From positions 1 through 10,556 of the forward strand of contig CAZVME010000094.1 in NCBI GenBank assembly GCA_964628835.1: DNA of 10,556 bases. Reading direction: 5' to 3'. Position numbers and translations under genes: made by a program. The stretch's first letter is position 1. Each line of letters opens with the position of its first letter. Positions 1-6,419 of this stretch are shown here, one piece after another. Under the pieces are notes generated by a model. That model was not told where the DNA came from and searched no databases. It worked only from the letters and a program-made list of their open reading frames with translations. Source of the stretch: JAAGZL01 sp964628835 (GTDB taxonomy: Bacteria > Pseudomonadota > Gammaproteobacteria > Chromatiales > Chromatiaceae).

Positions 1-1371
1 TTGGTGGCCTATGTGGCCAAGGCAACAGTGATCGCCACCGGTGGCTTTGGCCGCATCTACCGGGTCTCGACCAACGCCATAATCAATCAGGGCATGGGGG
101 CCGCTATCGCCCTGGAAACCGGCATTGCCACGCTTGGCAATATGGAGGCGGTACAGTTTCATCCCACGGGCATTTTCCCCGCTGGAATCCTGGTTACAGA
201 GGGCTGCCGCGGTGATGGCGGGTTACTGCTGGATGGTAAGCGGCATCGTTTCATGCCCGACTATGAGCCGGATAAGAAGGAGCTTGCATCAAGGGATGTG
301 GTTTCACGCCATATAGAGAATCACATCGCCCAGGGACATGGGGCAAAATCATACTATGGTGATCATGTCTGGCTCGACATTACCCTGCTGGGAGAGAAGC
401 ACATAAATCGCAACCTGCGTGAGGTAAAGGAGATCTGCCACTATTTTCTGGGCATAGATCCTACCCGCGATCTGATTCCGGTGCGCCCGGCGCAACACTA
501 CTCCATGGGTGGGGTACGCACTAACCACAGGGGCGAGAGTACCAATCTGAAAGGACTTTTTGCCTGCGGTGAAGCAGCCTGCTGGGATATGCACGGCTTC
601 AACCGGCTGGGAGGAAACTCGGTGGCTGAAACGGTGGTGGCCGGGATGATCGTGGGGGAAAACATAGCTGATTTCTGTGACGATCCAGCCAGCGAAATTG
701 AAATATCCACTGAATTGGTCGAGCAGTTCTGGCGACGTGAAAACGCAGCACTGGACGGTATCGTTAACTCAAAAGGCACCGAGTCGGCCATTGAGCTGAG
801 CGACCGCATGAAAGATATCATGACCGACAAAGTCGGCATCTTCCGGACAGGAGATGTCTTGCAACAGGCGGTGGAGGAACTGCAGACACTTCTGGTGCGT
901 AGTCAGAACATCGGCATCAGGGGAAACAGCAAGGCCGCCTGCCCTGAGTTGGTAAAGGCCTACCGAGTGCGTCGTATGTTGAAACTGGCACTCTGCGTGG
1001 CCTATGGTGCCTTGCAGCGCACCGAGAGTCGGGGCGCCCACTTTCGCCAGGATTATCCGCAACGGAATGATGCGCAGTGGCTAAGCCGTACTCTGGCAAC
1101 CTGGAAGTCACCATCAGACACCCTGCCGCAACTCAACTATGAAAAGCTTGATGTGATGCAGATGGAGATGCCACCGGGCTGGCGTGGCTATGGGGCCAAG
1201 GACCATATCACCCACCCGGAAACCAAGGTGCGCCAGTCTGAAGTTGACCAGATTCGAAGCGAGATGAACGCTGCCAGCAGAAGTGAGATTCAGGAGGCAC
1301 TGATGCCTTACCGGCACCTGCTACCCACGATACTGCAGTGTAACAATGCCCGATTAGGAGAGAGTGAATGA
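1..1371 (+). CDS. frdA: Fumarate reductase / succinate dehydrogenase flavoprotein subunit, C-terminal part
   Basis: Catalytic FAD subunit interconverting fumarate and succinate at the membrane quinone pool. The 5' end lies outside the window, so the TTG at base 1 is not a real start. Residues aligned from memory to Wolinella succinogenes FrdA with an offset of about 203: His54 and Thr66-Glu67 (dicarboxylate binding), Arg98 in ASRDVVSR (catalytic proton donor), His166 in HYSMGG, and Arg202 in FNRLGGNS. All expected active-site residues in this part are therefore present. About 200 N-terminal residues are missing, including the covalent FAD histidine, giving a full length near 660, normal for this family. 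The LGNMEAVQFHPT and CWDMHGFNRLGGNS segments are typical of the Wolinella-type (epsilonproteobacterial) branch rather than the E. coli type. The last codon overlaps frdB as ATGA. Direction in vivo (reductase or dehydrogenase) cannot be read from the sequence. Confidence 0.95.
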   Translation: MVAYVAKATVIATGGFGRIYRVSTNAIINQGMGAAIALETGIATLGNMEAVQFHPTGIFPAGILVTEGCRGDGGLLLDGKRHRFMPDYEPDKKELASRDVVSRHIENHIAQGHGAKSYYGDHVWLDITLLGEKHINRNLREVKEICHYFLGIDPTRDLIPVRPAQHYSMGGVRTNHRGESTNLKGLFACGEAACWDMHGFNRLGGNSVAETVVAGMIVGENIADFCDDPASEIEISTELVEQFWRRENAALDGIVNSKGTESAIELSDRMKDIMTDKVGIFRTGDVLQQAVEELQTLLVRSQNIGIRGNSKAACPELVKAYRVRRMLKLALCVAYGALQRTESRGAHFRQDYPQRNDAQWLSRTLATWKSPSDTLPQLNYEKLDVMQMEMPPGWRGYGAKDHITHPETKVRQSEVDQIRSEMNAASRSEIQEALMPYRHLLPTILQCNNARLGESE

Positions 1372-2117
1372 GTAGTGCAGCACCTAACGCCAATAGCAGA
1401 AAGCTGAGCTTTCAGATCTTACGCTGTAATCCCCAAAATGAAGCCAGCATACCGCGCATAGATCATTTTGAGCTGGAGGAGGCGAGCGGCATGACGCTGT
1501 TTCTTGCCCTGAATGAGATCCGTGATACCCAGGCACCCTCACTTCAGTTTGATTTTGTCTGCCGTGCCGGAATCTGTGGCAGTTGCGGCATGTTGATCAA
1601 TGGCCGCCCCGGCCTCGCCTGTCGTACCCTGACCAGCAGCCTGCCCTCCACCATCACCCTGGCCCCGCTCCCGGGCTTTGAGCTGATTCGGGATTTGTCA
1701 GTCAATACGGGCAAATGGATGCGCGGCATGAGTGAACGCCTGGAGACCTGGATTCACGACCAGGAGATGCCAAAGCTGTGTTCCATGGAGACACCCATGG
1801 AGCCTGAGCTGGCGGAGCAGATCTACGAGCTCGAACGCTGCATCGAGTGTGGTTGCTGTATCGCGGGTTGCGGCACCATGCAGATGCGGAAAGATTTTGT
1901 CGGTGCTGTGGGCATGAATCAGATTGGGCGCTTCCGGCTCGACCCACGGGACAAACGGGACGATGCTGATTTTTATCAGCTGGTGGGGGATGATGATGGC
2001 ATTTTCGGTTGCATGACCATGTTGGGGTGTCACGACACCTGCCCCAAATCTCTGCCACTGCAGACACAGATCGCATTTTTGCGTCGCAAGATGCTGGCCC
2101 AGGCCGTGAAGCACTGA
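1368..2117 (+). CDS. frdB: Fumarate reductase / succinate dehydrogenase iron-sulfur subunit
   Basis: 249 residues; carries electrons between the FAD of FrdA and the membrane quinone site. The ferredoxin-like N-terminal domain has the [2Fe-2S] ligands Cys65, Cys70, Cys73 and Cys85. The C-terminal helical domain has Cys158, Cys161, Cys164 and Cys225 for [4Fe-4S], and Cys168, Cys215 and Cys221 for [3Fe-4S]. All eleven cluster cysteines are present, matching the three-cluster arrangement of Wolinella FrdB. The ATG overlaps the frdA stop as ATGA and is preceded by TTAGGAGAGA, so the start is well supported and translation is probably coupled. No cytochrome b or membrane anchor gene follows: the next gene is convergent. 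The anchor subunit (frdC) is probably upstream of frdA, as in Wolinella frdCAB. No clear terminator is visible in the 28-base gap before the convergent exporter gene. Confidence 0.95.
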   Translation: MSSAAPNANSRKLSFQILRCNPQNEASIPRIDHFELEEASGMTLFLALNEIRDTQAPSLQFDFVCRAGICGSCGMLINGRPGLACRTLTSSLPSTITLAPLPGFELIRDLSVNTGKWMRGMSERLETWIHDQEMPKLCSMETPMEPELAEQIYELERCIECGCCIAGCGTMQMRKDFVGAVGMNQIGRFRLDPRDKRDDADFYQLVGDDDGIFGCMTMLGCHDTCPKSLPLQTQIAFLRRKMLAQAVKH

Positions 2118-2145
2118 GGGATAGCGCTACGCCGTCAAATAGCGT

Positions 2146-3111
2146 TTAACCGGAAACCCCCTGGCCACTGACACAGCTCTCTCCGTCACAGCCATTAACC
2201 TCAATGGTCACATGTTTCAGATCCTGGATGCCATCCAGCAACGCCTTGTAGTGTTGCGGCTCCTTCGGGTCGTGGGTTACCAGGGAGATGATCACCCCAT
2301 AACCCTGTGTCCCCAGCCGCCATACATGCAGATCAGCAATCAGATTATCTGAGTCAGACTCTATGGCCTGCCGAATCGCCTGCAGATTTTTCTTTCCGGG
2401 CACGCTGTCCAGCAGTACCTTGCTGGTGTCCCGTAACAAACCATAACCCCACCTGGTGATCACCAGAGCACCCACTATACCCATCATGGCATCCATCCAG
2501 ATCAACCCATAGAACTTGCCAGCAACAAGGGCAAAGATAGCCAGCAGTGAGGTCAAGGCATCGGCCAGCACGTGCAGATAGGCGGCCCGCAGGTTTTGGT
2601 CACCAGACCCATGGTCATGATGATGATGGTCATGGCCGTGATCATGGTGATGCTCGCCAGCACCATGTAGTAACCAGGCACTGAGCAGATTCACAATCAG
2701 TCCCACTACCGCCACCAGTATCGCCTCATTGAAACGAATCGACTGCGGTGAGATCAGGCGTTCAATGGACTCTATCCCCATCAGTAATGCCACCACCGCC
2801 AGGGTCATGGCGCTGGCAAAGCCACCCAGGGCGCTCACCTTGCCAGTGCCAAAGCTGTAGACCGGGTTATCCGCATGACGCCTGGCATAGCTATAGGTGA
2901 ATAGGGTTATGCTGAGCGCGGCCACATGGGTCCCCATGTGCCAACCATCTGCCAGCAGCGCCATGGATCCATAGAGATAACCGGCGCCGATCTCGATAAC
3001 CATCATGACGGCAGTCAGCACGACCACCAGCCTGGTTCGCCGCTCACCATTTTCGACCTGGGTGTTGAAATTATGGGCGTGGGCCCACCTGTCTAGGGAA
3101 TGAGAATGCAT
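2146..3111 (-). CDS. dmeF: CDF-family divalent metal cation exporter, DmeF-like (Co/Ni/Zn efflux)
   Basis: 321 residues, inner-membrane cation diffusion facilitator exchanging cytoplasmic metal for protons. About six membrane segments lie between residues 27 and 225. The TM2 metal site is the ADGWHMGTH segment (Asp55, His58, His62); TM5 has the CDF pair His180 and Asp184 in HVLADAL. A His/Asp-rich cytoplasmic loop at 154-167 (about nine His) separates TM4 and TM5, and a short cytoplasmic domain follows from about 240. The N-terminus with several His, the ERRTRLVVVLTAVMMVIEI start of TM1 and the FGTGKV loop are characteristic of the DmeF branch, described as cobalt/nickel exporters; metal preference here is inference. 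GAGGTAG lies upstream of the ATG. The gene is convergent with frdB and has no FrmR/RcnR-type regulator gene beside it. Confidence 0.88.
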   Translation of the reverse strand: MHSHSLDRWAHAHNFNTQVENGERRTRLVVVLTAVMMVIEIGAGYLYGSMALLADGWHMGTHVAALSITLFTYSYARRHADNPVYSFGTGKVSALGGFASAMTLAVVALLMGIESIERLISPQSIRFNEAILVAVVGLIVNLLSAWLLHGAGEHHHDHGHDHHHHDHGSGDQNLRAAYLHVLADALTSLLAIFALVAGKFYGLIWMDAMMGIVGALVITRWGYGLLRDTSKVLLDSVPGKKNLQAIRQAIESDSDNLIADLHVWRLGTQGYGVIISLVTHDPKEPQHYKALLDGIQDLKHVTIEVNGCDGESCVSGQGVSG

Positions 3112-3179
3112 CTGTAATCTACCTCACCAACAGCTACCGATACTAAGAACACCCTGCCATCTTAACCTTAATGCGTCCT

Positions 3180-3208
3180 ATTATCATTCTTATCTTTACC
3201 CCACCCAA
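3180..3208 (-). promoter_or_regulatory. Candidate sigma70 promoter for the metal exporter
   Basis: Reading the minus strand, TTGGGT (3203-3208) and GATAAT (3180-3185) are separated by exactly 17 bases, about 70 bases upstream of the exporter ATG. The -10 matches five of six consensus bases; the -35 is weak, three of six. The spacer contains GGGGTAAAGATAA, but no convincing RcnR/DmeR operator. Confidence 0.4.
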
Positions 3209-3293
3209 GCAGAGCCATTCTATCCACCCATACAAGCGTTACGGTTGTAGCCACCAGAAGCAGGGCATAGAATACGATCTGAACTTACAGGCC

Positions 3294-3309
3294 CTGGCAA
3301 AACTGCCAG
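3294..3309. other. Small stem-loop upstream of the 71-residue gene
   Basis: CTGGCA / AAAC / TGCCAG forms a perfect 6-bp stem with a 4-base loop, ending 27 bases before the ATG at 3337. No T-run follows on either strand, so it does not look like a terminator. It may be leader structure or chance. Confidence 0.3.
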
Positions 3310-3336
3310 CCCAAAAATTTACACCCTGGTAAAACG

Positions 3337-3552
3337 ATGACTGAAGTAGTGAACGAACTGAAAAAGATGATGGATCAAGCCGAGGCTGATGGCAGTCAGG
3401 TAACCGGCATCCACCTTACCGATGAGATGGCCAAGGCCATCCGCTGGGAACTGACCCAAATGTATGGCAGTGACCCCGGAGAAGAGCTTACCCTGCTGTT
3501 TGGCGCCGCAGTCATCTCCCAGGATGCTGACGAACTGAAGCTGGAAACATAG
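3337..3552 (+). CDS. Small acidic protein of unknown function, 71 residues
   Basis: I do not recognise a named family with certainty. The protein is soluble and acidic, with no signal peptide, membrane segment or cysteine. A predicted helix (about 1-18) is followed by GIHLTDEMAKAIRWELTQ (residues 24-41), a linker with Gly and Pro, then LTLLFGAAVI and an acidic tail. The pattern of a short strand ending in LT, a helix ending in EL, then a TLFG-like strand is reminiscent of small uncharacterised proteins seen near phage-like and other genes, but that is only an impression. Codon use resembles its neighbours. The Shine-Dalgarno before ATG 3337 is poor (CCTGGT); ATG codons at residues 11 and 12 are alternatives. 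It is flanked by the divergent exporter and the convergent cupin gene, so it is probably transcribed alone. Confidence 0.6.
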   Translation: MTEVVNELKKMMDQAEADGSQVTGIHLTDEMAKAIRWELTQMYGSDPGEELTLLFGAAVISQDADELKLET

Positions 3553-3570
3553 GTTTTAATCCAGGCAGGA

Positions 3571-3595
3571 CCAGTGTCCAGCACACGGGGACTGG
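3571..3595. terminator. Imperfect hairpin between two convergent genes, possible bidirectional terminator
   Basis: CCAGTGTCC and GGGGACTGG can pair (five outer pairs, one mismatch, a wobble and two inner pairs) around a 7-base loop. It sits in the 52-base gap between two convergent stop codons, where a shared terminator is expected. Neither side has a proper T-run, so an efficient intrinsic terminator is uncertain. Confidence 0.3.
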
Positions 3596-3604
3596 CAACA
3601 GCGG

Positions 3605-3922
3605 CTAATAGTGTACCGCCAGCCAGACCGTCTCTGCCTCGGGATCGGTCCAGCTTACTTTGTGCCTGGTATGGGCCGGGATATTGAGATAATCGCCCGG
3701 CTCAAGCCTGGTTGTGACCCCACCTGCAAACTCAATAACCGCCCCACCCTTCAGCACTATCACCCATTCACTCAGCTCCTGGTCATACCAGCCTGACCCC
3801 GGCGACCTATGCCCACGGGAGATGATCCGTTCAATCCTTACTCCATGGGCTTGAACAATCTGCTCGAAGAGCTCTTTATCCAGATCATCCGGGATTGATC
3901 CAAAAATATTTCCAGGTTGCAT
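3605..3922 (-). CDS. Small single-domain cupin protein, 105 residues
   Basis: A small beta-barrel cupin of unknown substrate. The reading frame is open further upstream to 4021, but the ATG at 3922 is chosen because AGGAGAGG lies five bases before it and the family usually begins with a short Asn/Ile/Phe segment followed by an acidic helix (IPDDLDKELFEQIV). Cupin motif 1 is around residues 45-59 (WYDQELSEWVIVLKG), with acidic residues where many cupins have metal-binding histidines. Motif 2 is PGDYLNIPAHTRHKV (75-89) with His84 and His87, and the C-terminus is the typical TVWLAVHY. Only part of the usual metal-binding set is present, so catalytic activity is unproven. It reads toward the 71-residue gene and away from the Mrp-type operon. 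Function is unknown; the family assignment is firm. Confidence 0.85.
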   Translation of the reverse strand: MQPGNIFGSIPDDLDKELFEQIVQAHGVRIERIISRGHRSPGSGWYDQELSEWVIVLKGGAVIEFAGGVTTRLEPGDYLNIPAHTRHKVSWTDPEAETVWLAVHY

Positions 3923-3927
3923 TAACA

Positions 3928-3935
3928 CCTCTCCT
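3928..3935 (-). promoter_or_regulatory. Ribosome binding site fixing the cupin start
   Basis: On the minus strand AGGAGAGG is followed by TGTTA and then ATG (3920-3922). This strong site argues for the 105-residue product and against the longer 138-residue frame, whose extra N-terminus is rich in Arg and Cys and unlike the family. Confidence 0.75.
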
Positions 3936-3970
3936 GTTAGTTGGAACAAACGCTTTGGAGCCGTAGACAG

Positions 3971-4001
3971 ATTGTACACCGGCAACCAGAGCATCCGGCA
4001 A
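3971..4001 (-). promoter_or_regulatory. Weak candidate promoter for the cupin gene
   Basis: On the minus strand TTGCCG (3996-4001) and TACAAT (3971-3976) are 19 bases apart, about 50 bases upstream of the ATG. The hexamers match four and five consensus bases, but the spacing is longer than ideal. The TGCCGG motif occurs twice here, once in the spacer. Confidence 0.27.
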
Positions 4002-4093
4002 CGCCTGCAGCTGTACCTCAAAGAGAGATAAATAACGGCTTCTACCTCAATCTCTATTTTGATTGACGCCGGTCATTCCATTCCCCCACGACG

Positions 4094-4107
4094 GTGATAT
4101 ATTTCAC
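4094..4107. promoter_or_regulatory. Candidate CRP/FNR-superfamily operator
   Basis: GTGA-TATATT-TCAC is a perfect core palindrome with the 6-base spacer used by CRP/Vfr-type regulators; the outermost consensus T and A are not conserved. It lies about 210 bases upstream of the Mrp-type operon ATG and about 170 bases upstream of the cupin ATG, in the shared divergent region. Which gene it serves, and which regulator binds, is inference. Confidence 0.33.
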
Positions 4108-4315
4108 TACACTCAAATATCCTAATGTTCTTATATTCCTACTTGGGCACTAAGAATATTCTGTTCAGAGCAACCATTAAGATAGGACTTAACATAAGCA
4201 GCGCCATGTACAACCAGCAGCAAACAGTATCTGTCGAGCAACATCTTTTACCCCCTAGAAGAAGCAGTAGTGGCATTCCCAGTCACACCTCTGTTCCAGC
4301 CAGTTTAAGACCCTG

Positions 4316-4834
4316 ATGAAAACCAAAGACAAAACAGAGAGTGGGGTTCAAAACCAGGTCATACTCTTCACAACACTCTTCCTGTTCTGGGTGATGCTGA
4401 ATGGTAGGATTGCAGCAGACACCCTGATGGTCGGAGCGGCAGCCTCATTCGCCATCACCATCCTATTCCGTGACGGGTTGTCGTTTTTCACCGAATTTCG
4501 CGCCACACCCCAGGCCTTCATAGCAGGGGTGCGCTACTACGGCTATTTTTTCAAAGAGCTGGTGAAATCAAATATCAAACTAACCGCCATCGTCCTCTCC
4601 CGCGACCTTCCAATCCAACCCGGCATCGTCAAGGTGCGCACACGGCTAAAGAGCCGCATGGGACGCTTGATGCTGGCCAACTCCATCACCCTCACCCCCG
4701 GCACCCTCACGGTGGAACTTGACGGCGAATGGCTCTATGTCCACTGGGTGACGGTGGAATCCACCGATATCGACGCAGCAACCGCCAAAATAGTTGCCGG
4801 TTTCGAGCACTATCTTGAGGTGATGTATGGTTGA
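4316..4834 (+). CDS. mrpE: Mrp/Mbh-type membrane subunit E (MnhE/MbhA-like)
   Basis: 172 residues, first gene of the membrane operon. Two to three membrane segments lie near residues 13-55, followed by the conserved amphipathic segment RYYGYFFKELVKSN (about 76-89) and a soluble C-terminal domain with the family signature ANSITLTPGTLTVEL and LYVHWV. Length is normal for MrpE. In Mrp antiporters and in MBH-type complexes this subunit belongs to the sodium/proton-translocating module, next to MrpF and MrpG. The start at ATG 4316 has no strong Shine-Dalgarno (TTTAAGA upstream), but no better in-frame start gives an intact N-terminus. It overlaps mrpF by eight bases. Standing first in the operon, rather than fifth as in mrpABCDEFG, matches the MBH-type gene order. 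Confidence 0.92.
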   Translation: MKTKDKTESGVQNQVILFTTLFLFWVMLNGRIAADTLMVGAAASFAITILFRDGLSFFTEFRATPQAFIAGVRYYGYFFKELVKSNIKLTAIVLSRDLPIQPGIVKVRTRLKSRMGRLMLANSITLTPGTLTVELDGEWLYVHWVTVESTDIDAATAKIVAGFEHYLEVMYG

Positions 4835-5087
4835 TTGGCTGATCTATCTGGCGGCCCTGTTTGCAGGAGTGGCATTTCTGCTCACCCTCAGCCGCTTCAT
4901 CAAGGGGCCATCTGCAGCCGACCGAGTGGTGGCCTTCGATGTCCTGACCATCGTCTCCATTACCGGCATTGTGCTGGCCGCCCTGGCCGAGGGACGCGGC
5001 ATCTACCTAGATGTGGCTCTGGTCTACGCCCTGCTCTCCTTTCTCGGGGTGATCGTAGTGGCCCGCTATCTGGAAGGAGGCTTCTAA
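4827..5087 (+). CDS. mrpF: Mrp/Mbh-type membrane subunit F (MnhF/MbhB-like)
   Basis: 86 residues with three membrane helices, the usual size for MrpF. Family hallmarks are visible: RFIKGPSAADRVVAFDVL (about residues 23-40), with the Asp of ADRVVAxD, and the C-terminal YLDVALVYALLSFLGVIVVARY. Together with MrpE, MrpG and MrpB it forms the module proposed to carry Na+/H+ exchange in Mrp antiporters and in MBH. GAGG at 4817-4820 lies six bases before the ATG, inside the end of mrpE. It overlaps the next gene by a single base (TAATG), so E, F and G are likely translationally coupled. Confidence 0.92.
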   Translation: MVDWLIYLAALFAGVAFLLTLSRFIKGPSAADRVVAFDVLTIVSITGIVLAALAEGRGIYLDVALVYALLSFLGVIVVARYLEGGF

Positions 5088-5425
5088 TGGCAATGATCCT
5101 AGATATCATGGGTGGACTGCTCCTGGTGGCAGGCACAGCCTTTCTGCTGTTCGGCGGGCTGGGACTGGTGCGAATGCCTGATCTGTTCAACCGCATCCAG
5201 GCCGGAACCAAGGCCACCACCCTGGGAACCCTGCTCACCCTGGCCGGTGCCGCCTGTCTGCAACCGGCGTGGGGGCTAAAGCTGCTGCTGATCGGACTGT
5301 TCCTGCTCTTTACCAATCCCCTCTCCTCACAGGTGCTGGCGCGTGCCGCCCATCGTAGTGGTGCAGACAAGTCACCCAAGACCAAGATTGACCAGCTAGA
5401 GGAAGATCTCGAGGAGAGATCATGA
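5087..5425 (+). CDS. mrpG: Mrp/Mbh-type membrane subunit G (MnhG/MbhC-like)
   Basis: 112 residues with three membrane helices. The signature GGLGLVRMPDLFNRIQAGTK (residues 20-39), continuing into ATTLGTLL, is typical of MrpG. The hydrophilic C-terminal tail (from about 86) is rich in Lys, Asp and Glu. The start at ATG 5087 is chosen because GGAAGGAGG lies just before it and the TAATG overlap with mrpF is a normal coupling arrangement. The same frame stays open upstream to 4835, but that stretch overlaps mrpF and reads as Arg/Gly/Pro-rich nonsense. The stop codon shares bases with an ATG (ATGA at 5422-5425) that opens only a short 18-codon frame. Confidence 0.92.
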   Translation: MAMILDIMGGLLLVAGTAFLLFGGLGLVRMPDLFNRIQAGTKATTLGTLLTLAGAACLQPAWGLKLLLIGLFLLFTNPLSSQVLARAAHRSGADKSPKTKIDQLEEDLEERS

Positions 5426-5478
5426 ATCCAGATAAAATTATGAATCGCGAAGGTACAGCAGGATGGGTAGCATGCTAA
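5422..5478 (+). other. Possible 18-codon leader frame between mrpG and the MbhD-type gene
   Basis: ATG 5422 overlaps the mrpG stop as ATGA, with GAGGAGAG a few bases upstream, and reads 18 codons to TAA 5476-5478, past the ATG starts (5463, 5472) of the next gene in another frame. It may only carry ribosomes to the next start by reinitiation. The peptide resembles nothing I know, so a product is doubtful. Confidence 0.22.
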
Positions 5479-6419
5479 CCGTAATGAGCCTGTTACTGGC
5501 GGCCACCATAATTGGTGCGGCGCTGATGGCCATCTGGAGCAAGAGGAGCCTACCCATCGCCATACTCGCTGCGGGGCTGGTCAGCCTACTGGCCTCGGTG
5601 CAGTTTCTGCTACTGGCCGCACCGGACGTGGCCATGACAGAGGCTGCCATCGGCAGCGGACTAACCACCTTTCTGTTCTTCTTCGTGTTGAGCCGGGTAC
5701 GGGGGGGGGCGAAAATGATTAAACGCTTTGTGGTGCTCCTGCTACTGGCCGGTATCGGTGCCATCTTCACCAGCCTCCTGCTTGGGTATGCCCCGGACAG
5801 TGAACTCAACCTCACCGCCCGCTACTATGCCGAGCATACGGCGCAGGATATCGGTGCAGCCAATATCGTCACCGCCATCATCGTAACCTTTCGCGGTCTG
5901 GATACCCTGGGTGAAGTAACGGTGCTGTTCCTGACCGCAGCCATTGTCGGACTGGTGTTGGCACAAGGCCGACAACATAACAGCCAGGCACCACGACATA
6001 AACTGCCGGCTTCCGGCGAACTGTTGCAGACCGGCAGCCTGCTACTGACACCACTGATCCTGCTACTGGGTGTCTATGTATTCGTCAACGGCCACCTCAC
6101 CCCGGGCGGCGGATTCCAGGGTGGCGCCATCCTCGCATCGGCGATCCTGCTCATGCTGTTGACCGATCCCCTGCGCCAGTTCAGCCACCGGCTTATCTCC
6201 ATACTTGAGTCGGTCTCCGGGCTGATCTTCATCGCCATCGGAGTGTTGGGTATCATCTTCGCCGGCGGTTTTCTGGACAACCGTCTACTGCCAACCGGGA
6301 CCCTGGGCCAGCTGTTCTCGGCCGGTGTGATACCAGTTATTTACTCATTTATCGGCCTCAAGGTGGGGGCTGAGTTCAGCTCCATGCTGGTCAACCTGTC
6401 GGAAACGGAGGGGCACTAA
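5463..6419 (+). CDS. Joined MbhD-MbhE-MrpB membrane subunit (MBH/MBS-type)
   Basis: 318 residues holding three domains that are separate proteins in Pyrococcus MBH. Residues 1-84 are MbhD/DUF4040-like, with APDVAMTEAAIGSGL (Glu60), the equivalent of a segment also found in the MrpA C-terminus. Residues 85-180 are MbhE-like, with NIVTAIIVTFRGLDTLGE ending near Glu151. Residues about 190-318 are MrpB/MnhB, with HLTPGGGFQGG at 211-221. These form the part of the membrane arm that links the Mrp ion module to the antiporter subunits. ATG 5463 or 5472 may be the start; upstream is closed by a TAA at 5433. The D/E junction coincides with a run of nine G (5701-5709). With eight G the first domain would end at a TGA overlapping ATG 5715. 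The fusion may therefore be a sequence artefact, a phase-variable state or genuine. It overlaps mrpC by one base (TAATG). Confidence 0.85.
   Translation: MGSMLTVMSLLLAATIIGAALMAIWSKRSLPIAILAAGLVSLLASVQFLLLAAPDVAMTEAAIGSGLTTFLFFFVLSRVRGGAKMIKRFVVLLLLAGIGAIFTSLLLGYAPDSELNLTARYYAEHTAQDIGAANIVTAIIVTFRGLDTLGEVTVLFLTAAIVGLVLAQGRQHNSQAPRHKLPASGELLQTGSLLLTPLILLLGVYVFVNGHLTPGGGFQGGAILASAILLMLLTDPLRQFSHRLISILESVSGLIFIAIGVLGIIFAGGFLDNRLLPTGTLGQLFSAGVIPVIYSFIGLKVGAEFSSMLVNLSETEGH
5701..5709 (+). repeat. Homopolymer tract of nine G at a domain junction
   Basis: G9 within codons for Arg-Gly-Gly-Ala (residues 80-83), immediately before an in-frame ATG at 5715. Runs of this length slip in replication and are error-prone in sequencing. 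Loss of one G shifts the frame into TGA at 5716-5718 (read in the nine-G coordinates), giving an ATGA stop/start overlap, the same arrangement used between frdA and frdB in this window. Confidence 0.85.

Larger units (their letters stand above)
3923..4315. other. Divergent intergenic region upstream of the cupin gene and the Mrp-type operon
   Basis: 393 bases without a credible gene; the middle (about 4055-4200) is AT-richer than the surroundings. It holds the cupin leader, a CRP/FNR-like palindrome at 4094-4107, a 10-bp palindrome AGAATATTCT at 4153-4162, and a TTAAG-N6-CTTAA inverted repeat at 4177-4192. TATATT at 4098-4103, preceded after 17 bases by ATTCCA, is a poor promoter candidate for the operon. 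The operon promoter must lie here, but I cannot place it reliably. A 63-codon open frame (4125-4316) runs across it and is judged spurious. Confidence 0.5.

Noticed and set aside
2118..2145. TAGCGCTA palindrome between frdB and the exporter as a terminator
   Set aside because: It is an 8-bp self-complementary sequence without a loop or T-run, so not a credible intrinsic terminator.
2590..2665. Tandem CAT/ATG-rich repeat
   Set aside because: This is the codon-level repeat of the His/Asp-rich loop of the metal exporter, normal for CDF proteins, not an independent repeat element.
3112..3336. NiCo riboswitch or RcnR/DmeR operator upstream of the metal exporter
   Set aside because: I found no four-stem junction or conserved G-rich loops of the riboswitch, and no TACT-G-run-AGTA operator; only a promoter-like pair is visible.
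3923..4021. N-terminal extension of the cupin gene to the ATG at 4021
   Set aside because: The extra 33 residues are Arg/Cys-rich and unlike cupins, whereas ATG 3922 has a strong AGGAGAGG site.
4125..4316. 63-codon open frame ending in a TGATG overlap with the start of mrpE
   Set aside because: It has no Shine-Dalgarno, a Ser- and Gln-rich composition unlike a folded protein, AT-rich non-coding character and no recognisable family. The overlap with the mrpE ATG is probably chance.
4835..5086. Upstream part of the long frame containing mrpG
   Set aside because: It overlaps mrpF in another frame and reads as Arg/Gly/Pro-rich shadow; mrpG begins at 5087 with a good Shine-Dalgarno.
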